This document shows positions 30,766-39,390 of a DNA stretch of 64,000 nt, piece after piece. The notes beneath the pieces were generated by a model, which saw only the letters and a list, made by a program, of their open reading frames with translations, did no database searches and was not told where the DNA came from. Each line of letters begins with the position of its first letter. The first letter of the stretch is position 1. Where the stretch lies: the NCBI GenBank assembly GCA_037200685.1, contig JBBCIG010000017.1:1-64000 (forward strand). The letters run 5' to 3'. A program made the translations under genes and the position numbers. The stretch is from JAJKIP01 sp037200685 (GTDB lineage Bacteria; Bacteroidota; Bacteroidia; Chitinophagales; Chitinophagaceae).

Positions 30766-32115
30766 TTAACGTACGGGTTTTTGTGTGCCAAATCCATTTT
30801 CTCCATGAAACCAACGGGCGGCTTGCCCGGTTAGCCACAAATAATAGTCAGATGCCAGGCCTGTTTCTATTCCCACGAACTTACCGGTACCATTTAATGG
30901 CAGGTTATCTTCTTTGTTTGTTTTAAAAATCGCAGTGCCTTCATCCACTTCATCAAACATGGCTACGTAAAGCGACTTAGCGCCGGACTGTTTAGCTCCC
31001 GCAGTTTGTTTCCATAGAAAATCTCCTTTCTCCCTTGGTATCTCATTGTATTTAGTGGGATCATTATGCATATTCCCCCATGTAAAGCCTGGAAAAATCA
31101 AGGGGACATAATCTACATTATTGGTAGCGCACCATTGCACATCCTCCATCAGTCGTGCTGGTCCCACATTGTTATAGTTTGAAGAATTGTACCTTCCTAC
31201 CGCCCAGGGCATAACGATATCGCATTTCTTAATTAGCGGATGGAGCAATCCGGAATTCTCCGTATCATTCGATAGAGTCCGCCAATAATATGGCACGCCG
31301 AGCATGATAGATACTTTTTTATCAGGCCCTTTTAATTTTGTTACTAATTGATCTACATCCGCTATAGTATAAGCACGGTTATCATTAAACCCTACGCCCC
31401 AGATAGCCAAAAGGGGTTTCCCTTTATGTCTCACATAGGTTGGATTTTTCTTATTATCAAATAATGAAAACAAGGTCTGCAGTTCATTCCAATCGGTTTC
31501 CAGGTAAGCGACATCCGCACTGGAACAACCACTCAGATCGTACATGATACAGATCGCCCTGCCGTATTTATTAGCCGCTTTCAAAGCATTTTCAAGCACT
31601 TTATTAAAATGATTCTTGCCTTTTACATTTGAAGGTTTGATCTCCCCCACAAAACGCTGCATAAACACACCATCTATCCCGTAATCTTTCATCCATTTAA
31701 AATGCAGGTCAACACTTTCTTCGTCATACGGACTATACACATAAGCGTCTGTATTATCAGCATATTTAAATGCCGTCTTATACTTTTTTGTATACTCCGT
31801 TACATCGGGCCAAAAATCAATATTGGTAAAGCCGGGCTCAAATTTATTTTCCCGCTGATAATGATACCAGCCCCTGTTCGAAGCATCTCCCTGCGCGGCA
31901 AACCATCCCTGGTAACCGGCCATTACCAAATTTTTATAGGATGTATAAAGACAACCTGTTTCATCATATACCGCTTCTTTTATTTCTGGCGGATTTACCG
32001 TTGGAGGGGTTGGAGGTGTATCGCCCTTTTTTTTGGAACAGCCGGAAACAAATAAAGCAATGAAGAGAAAAAAAGATATTACAGATACACTGCGGGATGA
32101 TTTTAATGCTTTCAT
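30766..32115 (-). CDS. GH71/99-like glycoside hydrolase lipoprotein (intact copy)
   Basis: 449 residues, the only whole member of the three family copies here. The signal ends in a lipobox (FVSGC, Cys near residue 26) and is followed by a proline-rich linker (TPPTPPTVNPP), placing it as an outer-membrane-anchored enzyme. TIM-barrel landmarks are MAGYQGWFAAQGD, VDLHFKWMKDYGIDGVFMQRF, ICIMYDLSGC, LLAIWGVGFND, MLGVPYYWR, MPWAVGRY and YVAMFDEVDEGTAIF. GH99 enzymes cut inside alpha-mannosyl chains; activity here is inferred. It begins just after the terminator that closes the SusC/SusD transcript. Confidence 0.85.
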   Translation of the reverse strand: MKALKSSRSVSVISFFLFIALFVSGCSKKKGDTPPTPPTVNPPEIKEAVYDETGCLYTSYKNLVMAGYQGWFAAQGDASNRGWYHYQRENKFEPGFTNIDFWPDVTEYTKKYKTAFKYADNTDAYVYSPYDEESVDLHFKWMKDYGIDGVFMQRFVGEIKPSNVKGKNHFNKVLENALKAANKYGRAICIMYDLSGCSSADVAYLETDWNELQTLFSLFDNKKNPTYVRHKGKPLLAIWGVGFNDNRAYTIADVDQLVTKLKGPDKKVSIMLGVPYYWRTLSNDTENSGLLHPLIKKCDIVMPWAVGRYNSSNYNNVGPARLMEDVQWCATNNVDYVPLIFPGFTWGNMHNDPTKYNEIPREKGDFLWKQTAGAKQSGAKSLYVAMFDEVDEGTAIFKTNKEDNLPLNGTGKFVGIETGLASDYYLWLTGQAARWFHGENGFGTQKPVR

Positions 32116-32121
32116 ACAGCT

Positions 32122-32159
32122 ATAAAAAAACTCCCGGCTTATTTATTAAAACCGGGAGT
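32122..32159 (-). terminator. terminator or attenuator after the SusC/SusD/DUF3823 genes
   Basis: On the minus strand ACTCCCGG (32159-32152) pairs with CCGGGAGT (32137-32130) and is followed by a run of T. It lies 76 bp after the DUF3823 stop and directly before the GH71/99-like start at 32115, so it may let only part of the transcription pass into the enzyme genes. Confidence 0.75.
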
Positions 32160-32234
32160 ATGTTCCTAATAAAATTCATTAACTGATAAGCAAGTTTTAC
32201 AACATTTATCGCTTATGATTTCGATTGTTAAAAC

Positions 32235-32978
32235 TTACGGTACTATTACCTGTTTAATCTCTGAATAATTATACGGCCTGCTTCCAATGTTAACATTCGC
32301 ACCTATACGCACATTGTAAGTATACCCTGACTTCACGATCAATGGTCCGAGTGTGATAACAGGGCTATAATCAACATCTCCGTACTGTACTATCCATGAT
32401 TTCCTGATTTGAATGATCTTGCTGCCGGTATATTCAGGAATATTGATATTGTTGGATTCGCCAACAAAACTAGTAAGGCTCAGGTAGGGTTTAATATCAT
32501 AAAGATCTGGAAGGTTCTTACCATTGAGTACACGTTTTGGAGCTTTCAAACGGCATGTCATTGTCAGGTTTGTGCCTACCACTGTAGTAGTAAAATCAAC
32601 CACTTGCAAATAAGGCGTCACCGTAAAATCCTGCTGTTTGCCACCTTTACCAAAAACCACATTCTTTGCCGTGTCTATCGGCCAGAAAGGGCCCAGGTTC
32701 ACACTCATATCATAAGTGCCTGCAAACAGCTTGGAGTTGTTGTAGGTTCCATCCTGCTTGATCGGGATGTTTTGGTTAACAGCGGTCGATGCCGTCCAGG
32801 ATTTTTCCCAGATACGTAACTGCCAGTCGTTTTGTGAACTCAGCAATGGTTGACCGGTATACGAGTCAATTATTTTTCCGGAAATGCCTGAATCGGGACC
32901 ATCATAATTGTCTTTCTTAAAACAGGATGAAAGCCCTAAAAGCGCCATCCCTAATATTATATAATTTATCTTCTTCAT
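32235..32978 (-). CDS. DUF3823 surface lipoprotein (SusE/F-position)
   Basis: 247-residue lipoprotein with lipobox GLSSC at about residues 15-19. The segment SGISGKIIDSYTGQPLLSSQ starts the first of two beta-sandwich domains typical of DUF3823, and VVDFTTTVVGTNLTMTC begins the second. It occupies the place of SusE/SusF right after SusD (19 bp gap) and presumably binds glycan at the cell surface. No enzymatic residues expected. A terminator follows. Confidence 0.85.
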   Translation of the reverse strand: MKKINYIILGMALLGLSSCFKKDNYDGPDSGISGKIIDSYTGQPLLSSQNDWQLRIWEKSWTASTAVNQNIPIKQDGTYNNSKLFAGTYDMSVNLGPFWPIDTAKNVVFGKGGKQQDFTVTPYLQVVDFTTTVVGTNLTMTCRLKAPKRVLNGKNLPDLYDIKPYLSLTSFVGESNNINIPEYTGSKIIQIRKSWIVQYGDVDYSPVITLGPLIVKSGYTYNVRIGANVNIGSRPYNYSEIKQVIVP

Positions 32979-32997
32979 AATTTTATTAATTATTTAT

Positions 32998-34944
32998 TTA
33001 ATACAGGGGATTGTTAGGTAAGAGTTTGCTGTTCTTTGCAATTTCGCCCGCAGGTATTGGTTCGTACACACTTGCCCTGCTAGCTGTCCATGTCCTGTTA
33101 AGCCTGTTGGTTTCATCCAGGTAAATATATTTTCCTTCATTCGCGACAAAATAGCAACTAAGCATCCGGGGACGGAAATTAAGTAACACCTGGTCCTGGA
33201 TTCTCCATCTGCGAAGATCCCACCACCAATGATTTTCTCCGTATAGTTCACGCTCACGTTCGTCACGGATAAACTGCAATGACTTTTCAAGCGAATACGG
33301 ATATGTGTTGACTTTGTTTATCGAACCAGTATTTATCAATGTCTGATCTATAGCTGGTGCAGGCGTAGCGCCTGCACGGGTGCGAATAAGAGCGATATTA
33401 GCGAAGGCCTCAGTTCTTTTGCCTAATTCATACTGGGCTTCCGCTGTATTCAAAATAACCTCACCCAGGCGGAATACGATCCAATGCTGACCGCTGAGAT
33501 ATAAATTTACATCAGACACAGGCACAGCAGTGTTAATATATTTACGCATAAACGCGGCGCCAAAGCCATTATTTTCCGCATTTCCATCCTCAAAGCTGCC
33601 ATGAGCTGCTGTGATAGGTAATGTAACACCGTTAACTACAGTAGTAGAATTTCTTACACCTAAAATCCGGTTAGTCTTACCGGCTATCACCGTACTGTTG
33701 ATAGGAGCGACGTTACTACCCGCCTGGGCATCCGCCGCGGTTCCAGTATAAGTCTGGTAGATACCTCTTTGCATACCGAATGTTTTACCTCTTAAAACAT
33801 CGCCATCAAAATACATAGTACCTCTCAAACGTGGTTCCATACCATTCTTAATATCGCTTCTGTTGTTAAAACGAACCGGTGTTCCGTCAGGATTTACATA
33901 GGGTGTCATGCCATACAACTCCATAAAATCGAAAGGAGGAAAACTTTCGGTACCTACATTGGAAGAAAAATCGGGCACCGGAGACATAAGTGCATCATAG
34001 CTATGTTGCAAACGAGTATTCTGTGGAGCAGTCCGATCATAATCCTTAATAAAGATATTTTCAGGTGAGGATATGTCTAAAAACAAATTGGCAAAGTTTA
34101 ATCCCTTATCAGCTTCCTTATTATACAAAGAATAAGGGCCGGCTATAACAAATTTACCGGCGTCTTCAGCGTATTGAAAAAGCTCATTTGCTTTGGCCGG
34201 ATCAATTCCTGCAAAACCATCCTGCACAGCTTTTTCTGAGCCAAGGCCGATGTATTGGGTATATTTAGCAATTGAACCAGCATACAACATCGTACGTGAC
34301 ATCAACGCGGCGGCTACATATTTATTAGCACGTCCTCTTTCACTGGTTGCCGACATATTGTCCATAGCGAATTTCAGGTCCGTATAGATAAATTTCCAGG
34401 TATCATACTCTGTATTACGGGGAACTTCCAGCGTCGCTTTATCCGCTGTCGGGTCCTGAACTTCTTTTATAATTGGAACTCCGCCATAACGCTTGGCCAG
34501 TCCGGAATAAAAGAATGCACGTAAGAAAGAAGCTTCTCCCAATAAAGAATTATACGTAGCGACTGAAAAGTTGCTTTTATAAGTGGGGAAATTATTAATA
34601 AAAAGGTTGACTTCGCGGATGCGGTCATAGGGCCAGTAGCCAAAGCCGCCATTGGTAGGTCCAACCCATGTATTAAAGAACTCACCGCTCGCATTTCCCT
34701 GGCTGAATTTACACGCTTCCCAAAAGTTACCGGGGCGGTATGCGCTGGAATTGTTATTCCCATAATACACGAAATCTTCGATGGGCAGGTAATTATAAAG
34801 GGCGGTAAAATATTTCTTTACACCAAACTCATTACCAAAAAGTTCGGTTTCCCCCAGTATGCCTTTAGGCTCCAGGTCCAACCTTTGGCAAGACGAAAAG
34901 GTCATTGCCAAAAGCACCGTATATAATATTAATCTATTCTTCAT
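32998..34944 (-). CDS. SusD/RagB-family outer-membrane lipoprotein
   Basis: Surface glycan-binding lid of the SusCD importer, 648 residues. Lipobox TFSSC near residues 16-20, then a TPR-type helical scaffold; IREVNLFINNFPTY, NSLLGEASFLRAFFYSGLAKRYGGVPII and the C-terminal FIRDERERELYGENHWWWDLRRW are strong SusD signatures. Starts 21 bp after the SusC stop. The cargo is presumably an alpha-mannan or N-glycan fragment, judging from the GH92 and GH71/99-like genes downstream (inference). Confidence 0.95.
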   Translation of the reverse strand: MKNRLILYTVLLAMTFSSCQRLDLEPKGILGETELFGNEFGVKKYFTALYNYLPIEDFVYYGNNNSSAYRPGNFWEACKFSQGNASGEFFNTWVGPTNGGFGYWPYDRIREVNLFINNFPTYKSNFSVATYNSLLGEASFLRAFFYSGLAKRYGGVPIIKEVQDPTADKATLEVPRNTEYDTWKFIYTDLKFAMDNMSATSERGRANKYVAAALMSRTMLYAGSIAKYTQYIGLGSEKAVQDGFAGIDPAKANELFQYAEDAGKFVIAGPYSLYNKEADKGLNFANLFLDISSPENIFIKDYDRTAPQNTRLQHSYDALMSPVPDFSSNVGTESFPPFDFMELYGMTPYVNPDGTPVRFNNRSDIKNGMEPRLRGTMYFDGDVLRGKTFGMQRGIYQTYTGTAADAQAGSNVAPINSTVIAGKTNRILGVRNSTTVVNGVTLPITAAHGSFEDGNAENNGFGAAFMRKYINTAVPVSDVNLYLSGQHWIVFRLGEVILNTAEAQYELGKRTEAFANIALIRTRAGATPAPAIDQTLINTGSINKVNTYPYSLEKSLQFIRDERERELYGENHWWWDLRRWRIQDQVLLNFRPRMLSCYFVANEGKYIYLDETNRLNRTWTASRASVYEPIPAGEIAKNSKLLPNNPLY

Positions 34945-34965
34945 AATATGCTTTTTTAGTTGTTG

Positions 34966-37900
34966 TTAGAATTTAATTCTTGCACCGATGGTGTAGGTTT
35001 TGGTAATCGGGTCATTATAAAAATCGATACCGCTTGTAGAAGCACCGCCACTATTAGTGCCAGGCCGCTCAGGATCTACATCTTTCAGTGGGGTAAAAGT
35101 CAAAACATTATATCCACTCACGAATACTCTCAGGTCTTTAATTCCAGCTCTTGAAAGCAGTTTAGAATTAAAATTATAACCCAACTCAACGGTTTTAAGA
35201 CGTATATAAGATGCGTTCATTACGCCGTTAGTACCTGTTCTGCGTCCGTCATGACCAGTAACCGGGTAATAACCAGGTATCCATTTTGTATTCGTGGAGA
35301 AATAATCAGCATTCGGATCTTCCGGGCGCCAGCGGTCCATAAACCATGTCAATGTATTTTGTCCTCCAAAACCTAATGCTTCAACGAGTACTTCACCATA
35401 TTGTACATTAACCCCGTATGCGCCCTGCCAATCTAGTGCGATATCAAAATTTTTCCAGGAAGCGCCCAAGGAAATACCATAGTTAAATATAGGCAGGCCG
35501 GTAGTGCCTATCGGGTGGTTGTCGTTTCCATCAACTATACCATCCCCGTTATAGTCCACTAACCACCAGTCACCGGGTGTTGTGCCTTGTCCCACAGGAA
35601 GTCCGAAAGTCCTTGCTTCCTGCAATGAATTAAACATGCCTCCAGACTCATTTCCCCACCAGATATTCTGGTAACGGTTAGCAGTGCGGTTTCTCCATTT
35701 GTCCCAGGAGTTTGTAGCAGGTGTTTCCAACCAGTTTCTCCGCATAAATTTAGTAGCGCTAATATTACCGGTTGCATAATAAGAAAAGTCTTTGCTGCGG
35801 TTGCGGTAAGTCACCGAAAATTCATAACCAAAATTGCGGTCGCCATTGAAATTTTCCAGAGGGAATTGAGCTCCTACTGTTCCCGGAACAACTGCTAAGC
35901 GACGTGCCAACAATCCGCTACGATCTCTTTTGAATACATCAATAGTACCTGTAATCTTATTTTTGAATAACCCAAAATCAAGACCGGCATTATAAGATTT
36001 AGCCTTATACCATGTGAGATTGGGGTTCGGAAGATCTGAAGCAGCGACACCTCCATTCAGCACATCACCAAAGTACCAGCCCAGGTCTCCGTTAATGTTA
36101 TATCCTATCACCGGAGGATAGTTACCTGCTGAAGCATCATCACCCAGTTCTCCATAGGATGCTCTTAATTTCAATTCTGACAGCCAATTAAATTTGTCTT
36201 TGATAAATCCTTCTTCGCTCAAACGCCAGCCGAGTGACACAGTTGGGAAGAAACCAAAACGTTTGCCTGCAGGGAAACGGGAAGATCCTTCGTAACGAAA
36301 CCCGATATCCACCAGGTATTTTCTGTCATAGTTATAATTTAAAGCTCCTACTAAAGATTTGCTTGAGCGATCGAACGGACTTGACCCGGTAGCACTCTGA
36401 CCAGTTTGCTCACCGGCAAACAGGTATTGAGAATTAACCTGTATATCACGCTGTGCGTTGAAACCATCCCGTGTAATGTATGTTTGCTCATAAAGAACAA
36501 AGGCATTAACATTATGCTTACTGAAGGAATTAGTATAATATAATCCACCCTGCATGGTCCTGTCATAGTTCAACGAGGTTGATTTCGTTATACGTGAAGG
36601 ATTGTTCTTTAAAGCCCCGGAGTAGGTAGTATTATTGGGATTATACGTATACAAATTATAGGCACGCCTATAAGTATTAACATCAGGAAGAGACATGGTA
36701 TAATCATACATGGCTTTTGCTGACAGGCCTTTGATGCCGGGAATCTCATATTCCAATCTCAGGGTACCATTGTACCTTTTCTCCCTGGTGGTGGTTAACC
36801 CGACTACGCTGGCATCGGTCATTGCAACCGTATTGTCTCCCTGAAACTGGACGTTACCATCTCCTGCGAGGTAATCCGGATTATCATTTGAATACCAGGG
36901 TGCGTCCGGACGCATCAACCATGATATCTTATAATATGTCCAGCCTGCGCCACCGGTCGGCTCTTCTGTATTCACCATTAAAGCTCCAATCTGAACCTTC
37001 GCTTTCAGTCTTTTTGAAATCTGGGCGTCTAAATTACTACGCAGCGACCAACGTTCCGAATTCAAATCGCCGGTTTTATAAGAACCTCCCTGTTTTGTAT
37101 AACCCAGGTTAAAGTAGAAACGCAATTTTTCAGTACCACCATCCACGCTAAGGTTGGTCTCATACTGGGGCGTATTTTTTCTAAACACTTTATCCATCCA
37201 ATCGTATGATTGCTTTGTTCCATCCCGATAAGGTTGAATTTGTGACTCTGGAATTGTTGCAGTTCTACGAACCAGGTAATTATCGTTGAAAGACTGCCAC
37301 CATTGCTCATTTCTTAAAGTATAATAGTCAACCGCATTTACTCCTTCCGGAATATACAAGTATTTCTGGTTTGAAACACTGGAGTTTAAAGTGATATCCA
37401 CTTTACCATTTTGCGCTTTACCAGTTTTAGTAGTAACCACAATAACTCCATTGGCGGCACGCATACCATATATAGCAGCAGATCCGTCCTTAAGAACAGA
37501 AATGCTCTCAATTTCTTCCGAGCTCATACGGGCGAAGTAATCTTTATCGCGAACGACTCCATCAATTACAAATAGCGGAGGGCTCGGTTGGCCGTTCGAA
37601 TTGGTCGCAGCCGCACCCATACCACGAATATCAATCGTCGCATCGTATGCACCTGGCCTTGAACTTTTCTGAGAAACACGTACACCCGGCAATTTACCGG
37701 TTAACATGTTGATAGCATTCTCGTTTTTAGTACGGACCATGTCAGAACCTTTAATAGTAGCGACAGCGCCCGTCAACGTTACTTTTTGCTGGCTTGTATA
37801 ACCCACTACTACCACGTCAGCCATGTTGTTGCTCGCATCATCAGCCAACTGAACGTTAATAACAGATCGTCCATTAATCTGTTCTTTAACAGTTGTTTTA

Positions 37901-38130
37901 CCGACAAATGAAAATATCAATGCGCCGGCATTAGCGGGAACACTAATACTATATGTGCCATCCGCATTCGTTGTAGCCCCCGTTCTGGCATTTCCTTCTA
38001 CCACAATATTGACAGCAGAAAGCGCCCCTCCTCCTACTGAGGCCGTTACCTTTCCCGTAATTGTTCTTTGCGCAAGAGAAAGAAGCGGGAGGGAAACGAT
38101 TAAGAATAATAAGTAAACTGATTTTCTCAT
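34966..38130 (-). CDS. SusC/RagA TonB-linked outer-membrane transporter
   Basis: TonB-dependent oligosaccharide importer of 1,054 residues. After the signal peptide (MRKSVYLLFLIVSLPLLSLA) comes a carboxypeptidase-like beta-sandwich (RTITGKVTASVGGG... to about residue 95), the plug domain with VTLTGAVATIKGSD and MLTGKLPGVRV, and a 22-strand barrel ending in TYTIGARIKF with the aromatic C-terminal residue needed for barrel assembly. No N-terminal STN domain, so no direct anti-sigma signalling is expected; control must come from another regulator, such as the one at 39391. First gene of the operon. Confidence 0.96.
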   Translation of the reverse strand: MRKSVYLLFLIVSLPLLSLAQRTITGKVTASVGGGALSAVNIVVEGNARTGATTNADGTYSISVPANAGALIFSFVGKTTVKEQINGRSVINVQLADDASNNMADVVVVGYTSQQKVTLTGAVATIKGSDMVRTKNENAINMLTGKLPGVRVSQKSSRPGAYDATIDIRGMGAAATNSNGQPSPPLFVIDGVVRDKDYFARMSSEEIESISVLKDGSAAIYGMRAANGVIVVTTKTGKAQNGKVDITLNSSVSNQKYLYIPEGVNAVDYYTLRNEQWWQSFNDNYLVRRTATIPESQIQPYRDGTKQSYDWMDKVFRKNTPQYETNLSVDGGTEKLRFYFNLGYTKQGGSYKTGDLNSERWSLRSNLDAQISKRLKAKVQIGALMVNTEEPTGGAGWTYYKISWLMRPDAPWYSNDNPDYLAGDGNVQFQGDNTVAMTDASVVGLTTTREKRYNGTLRLEYEIPGIKGLSAKAMYDYTMSLPDVNTYRRAYNLYTYNPNNTTYSGALKNNPSRITKSTSLNYDRTMQGGLYYTNSFSKHNVNAFVLYEQTYITRDGFNAQRDIQVNSQYLFAGEQTGQSATGSSPFDRSSKSLVGALNYNYDRKYLVDIGFRYEGSSRFPAGKRFGFFPTVSLGWRLSEEGFIKDKFNWLSELKLRASYGELGDDASAGNYPPVIGYNINGDLGWYFGDVLNGGVAASDLPNPNLTWYKAKSYNAGLDFGLFKNKITGTIDVFKRDRSGLLARRLAVVPGTVGAQFPLENFNGDRNFGYEFSVTYRNRSKDFSYYATGNISATKFMRRNWLETPATNSWDKWRNRTANRYQNIWWGNESGGMFNSLQEARTFGLPVGQGTTPGDWWLVDYNGDGIVDGNDNHPIGTTGLPIFNYGISLGASWKNFDIALDWQGAYGVNVQYGEVLVEALGFGGQNTLTWFMDRWRPEDPNADYFSTNTKWIPGYYPVTGHDGRRTGTNGVMNASYIRLKTVELGYNFNSKLLSRAGIKDLRVFVSGYNVLTFTPLKDVDPERPGTNSGGASTSGIDFYNDPITKTYTIGARIKF

Positions 38131-38569
38131 AATAGCATATTTTAAATTGTTTTGGCAGTTAAATGTGAAACGTTGTTTATGTGTTGTTGTTTGATAAAAT
38201 GTTTAAGATAATAGTTAACCATACCTGGGTTCTGAGTAGAAACATTCCCGGAACCTCCGGTTGGGTTTTATACTGTATTTGGACATCCGATAAATTATGG
38301 GCTGATTGATGCTTACTTCTGAAAGAAGCCTGACATAGTCCTTCGCCGACCGGCAGGACCGAAAAGAAACGTAAAAAAAGAAGAGAGACTTTCTCATACA
38401 GCAGCAGCAAGCAGTTATTAAATACAAACCAAAACTAAAAGCGAAAGGTTAACAAAGGATTAAAATTGAATTAACAGCGACGTTGAGTAAAATTAATTTT
38501 CCTGAATCGCAGTATCAGAGTCATTCTTAATAAGTTATGAAAATTAATTTCCGGCTACCGGCTACTCTT
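38131..38569. other. 439-bp gap with SusC leader and candidate operator
   Basis: No credible gene; the short frames here are not supported by composition. It holds a triple 11-bp repeat at 38449-38475, about 320 bp ahead of the SusC start. Such a long leader leaves room for post-transcriptional control. Confidence 0.5.
38449..38475. promoter_or_regulatory. candidate operator: triple 11-bp direct repeat
   Basis: TTAAC at 38449, TTAAA at 38460 and TTAAC at 38471, exact 11-bp spacing, followed by AGCGAC. The site at 39166-39192 is followed by the similar GGCGAC. Confidence 0.5.
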
Positions 38570-39100
38570 TTATTTTAAACTTAGGATATATGCTACCATT
38601 TTCCTGGCATCTGCTACCGGAATACCCGGGTGTGGCGCCATTGGAATTTGTCCCCAGGTACCAGAACCTCCGGCTATGATTTTACCTGCTAAAAGCTCAA
38701 TTGCCCCTGAATTCGAAGCATACTTTTGAGCGACCTCCTGAAAAGAAGGGCCGATCACTTTTTGATTTACTTTATGACAAGTCATACAATCCGCCCCGGC
38801 AATCAATTCCTTTCCATTTTGGGTATCCGGAATGGTCTCCGCTTCAGGCTGCACAGTCGTATTCGCTACTTCCTTTTTATCTTTTGCAACCGTTCCCAAT
38901 TTTTGTTTTTCTTCAACAGGTTTTTCCGCAACTGTTTTGTTTACTAATAAAGTGTCGTGCTTTTCCGGCATGCTATCTTCTTTTTTTTCCTGTGCCGGAA
39001 CAACTTGCTGATCGCTTGTAACCGGAGCCGTTTGATCAGTACAGCCGAAAACAAGTATCATAAAAAAAATAGCAGCTCCTCCGATAATTCTTCGCTTCAT
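38570..39100 (-). CDS. lipoprotein class I cytochrome c
   Basis: 176-residue cytochrome c. The signal carries lipobox VFGC (about residue 20), then a charged low-complexity linker (about 21-95), then a single heme domain with C105-MT-C108-H109, ending in MVAYILSLK. The distal methionine is likely in QIPMAPHPG. The heme domain closely resembles the one in the broken fusion at 16516-19597 (GTWGQIPMAPHP against GSWGEVPMTPHP), so both probably serve the same redox chain, accepting electrons from PQQ dehydrogenases. It stands between the SusC gene and the divergent regulator and has its own triple repeat 66-92 bp upstream. Confidence 0.88.
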   Translation of the reverse strand: MKRRIIGGAAIFFMILVFGCTDQTAPVTSDQQVVPAQEKKEDSMPEKHDTLLVNKTVAEKPVEEKQKLGTVAKDKKEVANTTVQPEAETIPDTQNGKELIAGADCMTCHKVNQKVIGPSFQEVAQKYASNSGAIELLAGKIIAGGSGTWGQIPMAPHPGIPVADARKMVAYILSLK

Positions 39101-39165
39101 TTAATAACGGTTTAAAATAATAAAAGAGAAATTGAATACATCAACCCAAAGAAATGTTGTAGCGC

Positions 39166-39192
39166 TTAATTAACTATTAAAAACAAATTAAC
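39166..39192. promoter_or_regulatory. candidate operator in the divergent cytochrome c / regulator gap
   Basis: TTAAT at 39166, TTAAA at 39177 and TTAAC at 39188, exact 11-bp spacing. It lies 66-92 bp upstream of the cytochrome c start and about 200 bp upstream of the regulator at 39391, so one site could control both, including autoregulation. Confidence 0.5.
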
Positions 39193-39390
39193 GGCGACAT
39201 ATTCTGAAATTTCATAGCAAAAAGATGGAGTGAGGCGAAGATAAGAAAAGAGCAAGCTTACATGAGAACATCATATTGCGAAAGGTCTTTATCTCTTTTT
39301 AGGATACTTGTTTTCTTTTCCTTAATATTGGCGAGCATTTGCCGTAGATTACCAAAGCTATTCTACTATTTCAGAGGTTAAGTATAAAGA

